Shown here: positions 42,271 through 48,961 of the stretch, piece after piece
How the letters are laid out: every line of letters starts with the position of its first letter
Numbering within the stretch: the first letter of the stretch is position 1
NCBI RefSeq assembly: GCF_011044975.1
Contig: NZ_JAAKZV010000032.1
Coordinates: 1 to 48,961 of the forward strand
Direction: 5' to 3'
Source: Streptomyces coryli
Lineage (GTDB): Bacteria; Actinomycetota; Actinomycetes; Streptomycetales; Streptomycetaceae
DNA length: 48,961 nt
Notes under the pieces: model-generated
The model's database searches: none
What the model saw: only the letters and a program-made list of their open reading frames with translations
Told to the model about the DNA's origin: nothing
Position numbers and translations under genes: made by a program

Positions 42271-43450
42271 TCGGCCGGGGCGCGCCGGACGCTCCGCGTC
42301 GCCTCATGTAGAGGTCGAAGGCCCGGTACGTCATCGGTCGCAGCGGCAGATCCCACTCGCCGGCGTACCGCACTGCCCGGCCGCCGGTGCCGGTCTTGAA
42401 CTGGATCAGGCCGACGTGCGGGTCGTCGGCGTCGAGGGTGGGGGTGATGCCGCGCAGGTCGTAGACGTCGCAGCCGGCCGCCAGGGAGTCGCGGATCATC
42501 GCCCACTGGCAGGCGTTGGAGCCGCGCACCTCGCGCTTGGCGGTGGAGGAGGCGCCGTAGGCGTACACCGCGTGCGCGCCGACGCGGACCAGGATGGTGG
42601 CGGCGACCAGATCGCCCTGGTGGCGGGCCAGGTAGAGGCTGATCCGGCCGCGCTCCTCGGTGCGCATGGCCGCGAGCATGGTCTGGAAGTAGCGCAGCGG
42701 CCGCGGTGTGAAGCGGTCGCGCTCGGCGGTGTGGACGTAGAGGTCGTGGAACGCCTTCAGGTCCTCGAGGCCGTCGCTGACGGTGATCTCGACACCCGCC
42801 TTCGCGGCCTTCTTGATGTTGCGGCGCCATTGCTGGTTCATGCCCCTGAGCAAGTCGTCCTCGGTCCTGCCCGCCAGCGGGAGCTCGTACTTGAACTGCG
42901 GATGCCCGGCTCCGAAGCCGTCCTCCGGGCTCTGTGGCAGCCAGCCTGCTGCCGCGAGCCGGCTGGTCACGTGCGCCCCGACCGGGTCCGCCCAGTGGCC
43001 GGACAGCTCGGTGAGCCGCCTGCTGCCCGGGTCGGCGATGCCCTCCTTGACCTGGGCGGCGCTCCAGGTGTGCGTGCGCACCGGCGGGCCGAGCCGGATC
43101 GCGAAGGCGCCGTGTGCCTTGAGATACGCCGCCAGCGGGCCGAGCCACGCGTCGAGGTCGCCGGCCCAGTCGATGGCCGGGCCCTCGGCCAGGTAGGCCA
43201 GCGTGCGGCGCTCGAGTCGCGGCACCGGCCGGTGCAGGACGAGCCCGGCACCGGCCAGCCGCGCGCCGTCGTACCAGCCGAGGGACTCGCTGCGCCACTC
43301 GGTCTTGACCCGGCCCCACGCCGGGGTCTGCAAGAAGCTGACCGAGCGCTGCTGCCGTACGAACGCCAGGTGCTCGGCGCCGCTGATCGGCCGCACGGTC
43401 AGACGTGGGCCCGCGGTAGCTGCTGTACGGGCCGGTTCGCTGTAGGACAT
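42242..43450 (-). CDS. vanK: FemX-type aminoacyltransferase VanK
   Basis: 402 residues, Fem family with two GNAT-like folds and a coiled arm. It adds the glycine cross-bridge residue from aminoacyl-tRNA to the lipid-linked precursor. In Streptomyces, VanK does this on precursors ending in D-Lac, which the housekeeping FemX does not accept. Landmarks are [35 protein letters not shown] (core [12 protein letters not shown]), [24 protein letters not shown] and [12 protein letters not shown]. It starts at ATG 43450 with no ribosome site, downstream of the van-type promoter module. Convergent with murF. Confidence 0.93.
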   Translation of the reverse strand: MSYSEPARTAATAGPRLTVRPISGAEHLAFVRQQRSVSFLQTPAWGRVKTEWRSESLGWYDGARLAGAGLVLHRPVPRLERRTLAYLAEGPAIDWAGDLDAWLGPLAAYLKAHGAFAIRLGPPVRTHTWSAAQVKEGIADPGSRRLTELSGHWADPVGAHVTSRLAAAGWLPQSPEDGFGAGHPQFKYELPLAGRTEDDLLRGMNQQWRRNIKKAAKAGVEITVSDGLEDLKAFHDLYVHTAERDRFTPRPLRYFQTMLAAMRTEERGRISLYLARHQGDLVAATILVRVGAHAVYAYGASSTAKREVRGSNACQWAMIRDSLAAGCDVYDLRGITPTLDADDPHVGLIQFKTGTGGRAVRYAGEWDLPLRPMTYRAFDLYMRRRGASGAPRPTTPARRLLR

Positions 43451-43504
43451 GCAGCCAGTGAAGGCAGCGGGGTGTTGCCCGCGCGTATGCGGTTTTCGAT
43501 ATGC
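43451..43504 (-). promoter_or_regulatory. vanK promoter module (probable VanR target)
   Basis: Minus strand: GCATATCGAAAACCGCATAC (43485-43504), AACACC, then TGCCTTCACTG and six bases to ATG 43450. Compared with the vanH module the 20-base element differs at one position, and the spacing to the start codon (34 bases) is identical. Confidence 0.75.
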
Positions 43505-43542
43505 CGGCGATATGGCCGCCCGGCGCGCCCGGCGGGGATGCG

Positions 43543-45163
43543 TTACGGCGTGGCCAGCTCGAAGCGCGCGACGGTGACGGAGCCGCCGAGGGCCCTGGTG
43601 GCGTAATGGAAGATCGCGTAGCGATTGCCCATGAAGAATTGCCAGTTGGTGTGCATGCTGAACGCAGGGCCGAGCGGGGTGAAGCCGGTGCCGTCCGTGC
43701 TGTAGGAGAAGGTGGCGGTGCCCGGGGCGCCGGGGGTGATGTCGGCCTCGGCGCGCAGCCAGATCCGGCCGGCGCCGCCGGGGAGTGCGGCGACGGCCCG
43801 CTCGGTGCCGGTGCCGGTGGTGTTCCAGTCCTTGTCCATGGTCAGGCCGTCGGTCATTACCACGCGCGTCGCGCCGCCGGCGCGGGTGACGCCGATCCAG
43901 GCGGAGGAGTCGCGCAGGATGGCGAGTCCGGCCCGGTCGCCGTCGGTCATGCCGGAGAAGTCGAGCTCGACGGTGGCGGTGGAGGTGGGACCCTGGATGC
44001 GGTGAGTGAGGGTGTTACGGGCGGCGTAGAGGTCGTCGGTGACCGTGGCGGTGTGCAGGGCGAGGCCGTCGTCGACCGCGAACTTGGTGGTGTCGGGGTT
44101 GTGGTTCCACTCCCACTTCGGCTTCAGGGAGGTGCCCTCGAAGGTGTCGACGCCGGTGAGCGGTTCGACGTCGCGTGGTGGGGCGGGCAGGTCGGGGAGC
44201 GGGTAGGAGGCGCCCCACGCGCCGTCGACGAGCTGCAGCTCGGGCCAGCCGCCGGCGGTCCAACTGACCGGCGCCAGGGCGGGGATGCGGCCGCCGGGGT
44301 AGGCGTCGATGAACGCCAGGTAGTACCAGTCGCCGTTCTGGGTGTCCACGAGGCCGCCCTGGTGGGGCACGCCGCCGCCGGCGACGGGGCCCGGCAGGTC
44401 GAGGAGGACCTGGCGCAGCTCGTACGGGCCGAAGGGGGAGCGGGACTTCAGGATGTACTGGCCGTTGGCCGGGCGGGTGACGAAGATGTAGTAGTTCCCG
44501 TTGATCTTGTAGAAGCGGGAGCCTTCGAGGACGCCGATCTCCGGCGGCGTCGTGAACACCTCCGCGGACCGGACCTGGCTGCGCAGGTCCGGTGACAGCT
44601 GGGCCACCTTGATGGTGGTGGCGCCGAAGGCGACGTAGGGGGTGTCGTCCTCGTCGAAGAGCAGGCCCGCGTCGTAGTAGGCGGTGTCGAGGGTGGTGAG
44701 CCGGTCCCAGGGGCCCTCGGCCGCCGGGGCGGTGTAGATGTGGGTCTGCCGGAAGTCGGTCTGGCCCAGCCAGTAGAACTTCTCGTCGCTCCGGCGGTAT
44801 TGGAGGGAGGAGGCCCAGATGCCGTCGACGTACGCGTGACCGCCGTTGAGGTCTGGCGCCGAAGTCCAGGACGGGTACGGAGTGGCCGGCGAACTCCCAG
44901 TTGACCAGGTCGTAGGAGCGCAGGATGGGCGCGCCGGGGGAGTAGTGCATGGTCGAGGCGGAGTAGTAGTAAGCGTCGCCCACGCGGATGATGTCGATGT
45001 CGGCGAAGTCCTGCCAGATCACCGGGTTCGTGAATTGACCCGGGAGGGGGCGTGCGGCGCTGTCGGCCGGTAACGACCGGGCGGCGTGCGCTGTGGGCAG
45101 CACGGTGGCGCCCGCGATCAGGCTCGTGGCGGTGGCGAGGACGGCTCTTCGGGGGAGGGGCAT
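43543..45163 (-). pseudogene. Frameshifted GH43-family glycosidase (beta-xylosidase-like)
   Basis: The start codon at 45163 opens a signal peptide (RRAVLATATSLIAGATVLPTAHA, core ATATSLIAGATVLPTA) and the first GH43 blade (FTNPVIWQDFADIDIIRVGDAYYYSAS, with the catalytic Asp). After VLDFGA at about 44855 the frame breaks. The other frame continues as LNGGHAYVDGIWASSLQYRR and stays open, without a stop, through the rest of the five-blade propeller and a beta-sandwich C-terminal domain to 43543. One small indel (for instance loss of five bases) explains it. It would have been a secreted exo-acting hemicellulase. A sequencing error is possible; no second defect is seen. Confidence 0.8.
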
Positions 45164-45303
45164 GGGGGGTCTCCTGGGGTCTCAGCAGCCGACGTGTCCG
45201 GGATCTCGAACGCTGGTCGTGTCACCGGACGCGCAGGAGCTTAGGGGCTCCGGACAGATCGTCAACACCCCATTCACCATGATCCGTAGGGCAGAGTAGG
45301 GGC

Positions 45304-45807
45304 ATGCCGACGTACCGGACGATGTCGTTCCACCTCGAGACCGAGCGGCTGATTCTGCGGCCGTGGGCCGAGTCCGACGCCGCTGAGTTCAGCGCTCTCC
45401 TCTCCGAACGCGGCAAGGGGACGCGCACGGTTGAGTACGCCCGTACGGGCATCGTGGAGCTGCTCGCCGCGACGGAGACCACCGGGATCGCCCTGCTGCC
45501 CATCGTGCGCCGGGAGGAAGGCGACTTCATCGGTTATTGCGGATTGATCATCGGCCGCACCACGCTGGAGGAGCCCGAGATCGCGTACGAGCTGTTCCAG
45601 CACGCGCACGGCCGCGGCTACGCCACCGAGGCGGCCGGTGCGGTGCTCGACGCCGCGATCGCCACCGGCCGGAAGCGGCTCTGGTCGACCGTCGGCACGT
45701 GGAACACACCGTCGTTGCGCGTCCTGGAGAAGCTCGGCTTCGAGCGGGACCACGTCTCCACGGAGGACAACGGCGAGGTGGTGTGGCTGACGCGTGCGCT
45801 GCCGTAA
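45304..45807 (+). CDS. GNAT-family N-acetyltransferase (RimJ/RimL type)
   Basis: 167 residues. LETERLILRPWAESDAAEFSALL opens the fold; ELFQHAHGRGYATEAAGAVLDAAI is the acetyl-CoA-binding segment with the (Q/R)xxGx(G/A) pattern written HGRGYA; NTPSLRVLEKLGFERD is the closing block. It probably acetylates a protein N-terminus or a small amine. The start may be ATG 45304 or the in-frame ATG 45322, at which the conserved domain begins; AGGGG just before 45304 is very close. Confidence 0.85.
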   Translation: MPTYRTMSFHLETERLILRPWAESDAAEFSALLSERGKGTRTVEYARTGIVELLAATETTGIALLPIVRREEGDFIGYCGLIIGRTTLEEPEIAYELFQHAHGRGYATEAAGAVLDAAIATGRKRLWSTVGTWNTPSLRVLEKLGFERDHVSTEDNGEVVWLTRALP

Positions 45808-45831
45808 CGCCGATCCGCCTTGGCGTTCTGC

Positions 45832-45978
45832 TCAGCTGAACGGGGACCAGTGCGTCCCCGAACCGTCGTGCTTGACGGGCCGCTTCGTGCCCAGGCGGGC
45901 CCAGAGCAGGAAGGCCCCGAGGGCGAGGCCGATCGTCCCCAGCGGGATGGCGATGGCCAGGATGATCTCTAGCGTCAT
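45832..45978 (-). CDS. 48-residue single-helix membrane protein
   Basis: A small frame encoding one membrane helix (LEIILAIAIPLGTIGLALGA, continuing FLLWARLG) and a positively charged, polar tail (TKRPVKHDGSGTHWSPFS). AAAGGGCAGGGG immediately upstream of ATG 45978 is a good ribosome site. The ATG is 20 bases past the stop of the Gfo/Idh/MocA oxidoreductase gene on the same strand, so the two are likely cotranscribed. The composition (helix, then Lys/Arg) gives an N-out or N-in single-pass topology. Function unknown. Confidence 0.65.
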   Translation of the reverse strand: MTLEIILAIAIPLGTIGLALGAFLLWARLGTKRPVKHDGSGTHWSPFS

Positions 45979-45998
45979 GCCCCTGCCCTTTCGCGACG

Positions 45999-46853
45999 TC
46001 AGAGCTGCGCGGTGATGGCCTCCATCAGGCGCACCGGTGTGAGCAGTTGGTCGTACGGCATCGGCGGGTGGTCATCGGCGATGGCGGTCAGGAAGCGGGA
46101 CAGGGCGGGGGCGTTGTAGTCCGCGTCGAGGGTGAGGGGGCGGGCGTCGATGCCGGTGCTGCGGACGACGGTGGCGTGGAAGCCGATCGGCTGGTCGGTG
46201 GTGGGGATGGCGAAGTCGATCAGCAGGCGCGGGCCCGCGGTCAGTTCGGCGACGGCCGTGAGGGTGTGCTTGCCGCGGAAGACTTGGACGTCGGCGATGG
46301 CGTCGGGGCCGGCTGGGTTGCCGGCCAGTTCCAGGGCGGCCTCCACGTGGTGGATGCCGTAGAAGAACAGCCCGGCATGGGGGCTTTCGGGGTCGGCGGG
46401 GCCTGCTACGTGGATGGTCTGCGGCGGGTCTGCCGCCTCCTGCGCGAGCTGCGCGGTGGCGGCGCACAGGCGGACCGCGGAGTACGAGGCCAGGAGCCCG
46501 CCGCCGTCCGAACACGCCGCCGCGATGATCTCCTCCGCCCCGGCCACCGTGGCGGCCAGCGGCTTGTCGACCAGCACCGGCAGTCCGGCGCGCAGGGCCG
46601 GCACCGCGCGGCGCGGGTGCAGGTGGCCGTCGCGGTCGCAGACGATGACCGCGTCCACGGCGCCGATCAACTCGTCGGCGTCGTCGAGCACCGTGTCGAT
46701 GGCGCCGGCGTGGGCCAAGGAGCGGTTGCGTTCGACAGAGCCGCCCGCCAGCGCGGTGACGCGGGCGCCGGCGTGCCGCCCTTCCTGGTTCAGGTGCCGA
46801 ATGAAGTGCTCGGCATGGGAGTTCTCTGTTCCGCAGATGCCGATGCGCAGCAC
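45999..46853 (-). CDS. Gfo/Idh/MocA-family oxidoreductase
   Basis: 284 residues. The N-terminal Rossmann half (LRIGICGTENSHAEHFIRHL) carries VDKPLA, the family's (E/D)KP active-site Lys. The C-terminal half (AGLFFYGIHHVEAALELAG) holds the His-rich GIHHVE catalytic region. It would oxidise or reduce a sugar, inositol or related alcohol with NAD(P). GTG 46853 starts directly at the beta-strand, and AAAGGA is 11 bases upstream. It is divergent from the FAD oxidoreductase gene across 78 bases, so both promoters lie there. Confidence 0.88.
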   Translation of the reverse strand: MLRIGICGTENSHAEHFIRHLNQEGRHAGARVTALAGGSVERNRSLAHAGAIDTVLDDADELIGAVDAVIVCDRDGHLHPRRAVPALRAGLPVLVDKPLAATVAGAEEIIAAACSDGGGLLASYSAVRLCAATAQLAQEAADPPQTIHVAGPADPESPHAGLFFYGIHHVEAALELAGNPAGPDAIADVQVFRGKHTLTAVAELTAGPRLLIDFAIPTTDQPIGFHATVVRSTGIDARPLTLDADYNAPALSRFLTAIADDHPPMPYDQLLTPVRLMEAITAQL

Positions 46854-46931
46854 AGGCCTGGGCGTCCTTTCGTCCGGGTGGGACCGGTGGGCAGCATACT
46901 GAACACGAAAGATCCCCCTGTGGAGTCGAAG

Positions 46932-48362
46932 ATGACCGCCTATCGCAACGGCGAGATATCGCACTGGATGAGGGCCGACCGGCGGGCCGGTGGCCCGTCC
47001 ACATACGGCACTCAACTACCCGACGAAACCCAGGACATCGTCATCGTCGGCGGCGGCCTCACCGGCCTGTGGGCCGCGTACCACGCCGTGCTGGAATGCC
47101 CCGGCGCGAAGATCACCGTCCTGGAAGCGGAAGAGGTCGGCTACGGGGCCTCCGGCCGCAACGGCGGCTGGCTCTCCCCGCTGATCCCGGGCAACCGGGC
47201 CGTGTACGCGAAGGCCGCACGCAAGCGCGGGCAGGACGGCGCGGCGGCCGTCGCCGCCTTCCAGCGCGCGATGGACGGCGCCGTCGACGACACCCTGCGC
47301 ATCCTCGAGGACGAGGGCATCCAGGCGGACCAGCAGCGCGGCGGACACCTGCGGGTGGCCACCACCCCCGCGGCGATGAAGCGCCTCGAAGTCACCCACG
47401 CCGCCGACCTGGCCAACGGCTGTCGCGCCGAGGACCTGCAACTCCTGGACGCCGCCGCCGTGCGGAAGCGGATCGCCATCCGCCCGGCGCTCGGCGGCCT
47501 GCTCACCCGCACCACCGCGCGCGTCCATCCGGCCAAGCTCGTCCACGGCCTCGCGGCGGTCGTGGCGGCCAAGGGCGTACGCATCCTGGAGCACACCCGC
47601 GCCACCCGCATCGCGCCCGGCGCGGTGACCACCACCCGCGGCACCGTGCGCGCCACCACGATCCTCAGCTGCCTGGAAGCCTATTCAGGACAGGTCGACA
47701 GCGACGCCCCCGGCCTCGGCAGCCGCGAGATCATCCCCGTCAACTCCTCCATGGTCGTCACCAATCAGCTCCCCGAGCACGCCTGGGAACGGATCGGCTG
47801 GCACGGCCGGGAGTGCCTGGGCGACGCCGCCCACACCTTCGTCTACGCCCAGCGCACCGCCGACGACCGCATCGCCATCGGCGGCCGCGGCACCCCGTAC
47901 GCCTTCAACTCCGGCACCCCCGGCGAGGGCCGGGTCGACGCCCGCACCGTGCGCACCCTCAGCGAGCGGCTCCGGCTCTTCTTCCCCGACGTGCCGTTCA
48001 CCGTCGAGCACGCCTGGCGCGGCGCCATCGGCGTGACCCGCGACTGGTGCGCCGGCGTCACCTTCGACCCCGGCACGCGGATCGGCGTGGTCCGCGGCTT
48101 CGCCGGCCATGGGGTTACGGCCACCCAGCTCGCGGCCAGGACCCTGCTCGACCGTGCAGCGGGACGGGACACCACACTCACCCGGCTGCCCTGGAACGAC
48201 CACGACTCCGGCCACTGGGAGCCCGAACCCCTGCGCTGGGTCGGCGTCCACGGCATGTACCGCCTCTTCGGCCTCGCCGACCGCTGGGAGGAGCAGCGGC
48301 ACTCCCGTAACACCTCGCTCATCGCCCGCGTCGGCTCCCGACTGGCAGGACTCGGCGAATGA
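46932..48362 (+). CDS. FAD-dependent oxidoreductase (DAO family)
   Basis: 476 residues. The FAD-binding motif is IVIVGGGLTGLWAAY near residue 36, with the second segment EEVGYGASGRNGGWLSPL. The latter is typical of the gamma-glutamylputrescine oxidase/PuuB-like and sarcosine-oxidase-like DAO enzymes. The C-terminal block VVRGFAGHGVTATQLAARTL is the second FAD contact. It probably oxidises a secondary or primary amine using O2. GGAG at 46922-46925, six bases before ATG 46932, supports the start. Convergent with the TetR gene, 24 bases apart. Confidence 0.88.
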   Translation: MTAYRNGEISHWMRADRRAGGPSTYGTQLPDETQDIVIVGGGLTGLWAAYHAVLECPGAKITVLEAEEVGYGASGRNGGWLSPLIPGNRAVYAKAARKRGQDGAAAVAAFQRAMDGAVDDTLRILEDEGIQADQQRGGHLRVATTPAAMKRLEVTHAADLANGCRAEDLQLLDAAAVRKRIAIRPALGGLLTRTTARVHPAKLVHGLAAVVAAKGVRILEHTRATRIAPGAVTTTRGTVRATTILSCLEAYSGQVDSDAPGLGSREIIPVNSSMVVTNQLPEHAWERIGWHGRECLGDAAHTFVYAQRTADDRIAIGGRGTPYAFNSGTPGEGRVDARTVRTLSERLRLFFPDVPFTVEHAWRGAIGVTRDWCAGVTFDPGTRIGVVRGFAGHGVTATQLAARTLLDRAAGRDTTLTRLPWNDHDSGHWEPEPLRWVGVHGMYRLFGLADRWEEQRHSRNTSLIARVGSRLAGLGE

Positions 48363-48386
48363 CCAGGACCCCCTCGTTGCCGAAGG

Positions 48387-48961
48387 TCACGTGGTGTGCC
48401 GGGCGACCCACGCGTCCGTCTGGTCGGCGAGGTGGTGCAGGGCGGTGGTGGTGCGTTCGCGGTCGCCGGTGTTGAGCATGTCGATCTGGAGGCCGGCGAA
48501 GGCGGCGTTGAGGAGGGTGGCGTACTCGCGCGCGGGCTGCTCCGGGACTCCGCGGTCGCGGAACCAGCCCGCCACGAAGTCCACCCGGTCGGCCAGCAGC
48601 CGCGAGGTGGCGCCGGCCAGGCGGTCGCCCGCCGCGAGGCCCTCGATCTCGTGGATCAGCCGGGTGAAGGGCAGGTGCTCGGGGGTGAGGTGGTACTCCC
48701 ACGTCGCCTTGACCACCTCGCTCATGGGCAATGCGCCGTCCGCGCCCGGCAGTTCGGCGAGCCAGCCGCGCTGCCGCTCGTCCAGCCTGGTCAGCGCCGC
48801 GTTGAGCAGCTCCGCCTTGTCGGCGAAGTGGTGGGTGAGGACCCGGGTGGTCTGGCCCAGCTCCTTGGCCAGCGGGCGCATGGAGAGGGTGGCGAGGCCG
48901 TTCTCCGTCAGGTAGTCGACGATCGCGTCGAGCAGGGCGGTCTTGCGGGCGGGGTCGGGGG
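48387..48961 (-). CDS. TetR-family regulator, 5' end cut by the window edge
   Basis: About 191 residues are visible; the start lies beyond base 48961. Reading through to the edge gives DPARKTALLDAIVDYLTENG, LATLSMRPLAKELGQ and TTRVLTHHFADKAELL, a complete TetR helix-turn-helix. The C-terminal ligand domain follows. The ATG at 48881 lies inside the DNA-binding domain and is not the start. The ligand is unknown. The adjacent FAD oxidoreductase gene is convergent, not divergent, so it is not an obvious target. Confidence 0.85.
   Translation of the reverse strand, partial: PDPARKTALLDAIVDYLTENGLATLSMRPLAKELGQTTRVLTHHFADKAELLNAALTRLDERQRGWLAELPGADGALPMSEVVKATWEYHLTPEHLPFTRLIHEIEGLAAGDRLAGATSRLLADRVDFVAGWFRDRGVPEQPAREYATLLNAAFAGLQIDMLNTGDRERTTTALHHLADQTDAWVARHTT

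Noticed and set aside
45060-45075. GGCCGGTAAC near the GH43 signal peptide as a third TetR box
   Set aside because: Only about half of the 16-mer matches and it lies inside the coding sequence.
48387-48881. The last TetR gene taken as complete from ATG 48881
   Set aside because: That ATG is within the helix-turn-helix domain; the frame continues open with conserved TetR sequence to the window edge, so the gene is truncated by the window.

Overview
The window is very GC-rich, with strong G/C third-position bias, frequent GTG starts and AGGAGG-type ribosome sites. The genes (Tat lipoproteins, DUF5979, WGxxGxxG and lamin-tail secreted proteins, vanHAX, several TetR/GntR/LysR regulators) point to a Streptomyces-like soil actinomycete, apparently accessory chromosome rather than the core. 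I see no rRNA, tRNA, CRISPR array, transposase or phage gene.

Layout. 0-7 kb: small membrane and secreted proteins (DUF7144-type, ClC channel, DUF389, a WGxxGxxG protein with collagen-like triplets, DUF5979), mostly separated by strong hairpins. 7-13 kb (minus strand): APC permease, oleate hydratase, glucose-6-phosphate dehydrogenase and a HAD phosphatase, the last three probably one operon. 13-15.5 kb: CPA1 Na+/H+ antiporter and a small phosphotransferase.

15.6-30 kb is a catabolic island. It has a dipeptide-type ABC importer (binding protein, two permeases, one fused double ATPase) with a creatininase-family hydrolase. A divergent GntR/FCD regulator and an HpcH/HpaI aldolase follow, then a nitrilase-superfamily amidase and a D-aminoacylase-like amidohydrolase. 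The last part is a GntP permease, a class III CoA-transferase, a CitE-like lyase and a LysR regulator. GTATAC operators occur both over the importer promoter and in the gntR/aldolase intergenic region, so one regulator probably controls both.

30-34.4 kb: a complete RNA polymerase alpha-subunit gene lying alone, outside any ribosomal-protein operon (probably a second rpoA), then a fused GNAT acetyltransferase-aminoglycoside-type kinase, a VOC protein, a flavin-binding PNPOx-like protein and a secreted lamin-tail protein.

34.4-43.5 kb: a glycopeptide-resistance locus, vanH-vanA-vanX on the minus strand with a divergent murF paralogue and vanK. Downstream of vanX on the same strand is a TetR-enoyl-CoA hydratase-molybdopterin oxidoreductase operon. 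The vanH, murF and vanK starts share the same approximately 54-bp promoter module, which appears leaderless and is probably VanR-controlled. A different 16-bp box occurs both at the TetR promoter and exactly between the vanH and murF modules, suggesting unexpected TetR input into the van locus. vanR, vanS and vanJ are not in the window.

43.5-49 kb: a frameshifted GH43 glycosidase, a GNAT acetyltransferase, a 48-residue membrane protein, a Gfo/Idh/MocA oxidoreductase, an FAD-dependent amine-oxidase-type enzyme and a TetR gene cut by the window edge.
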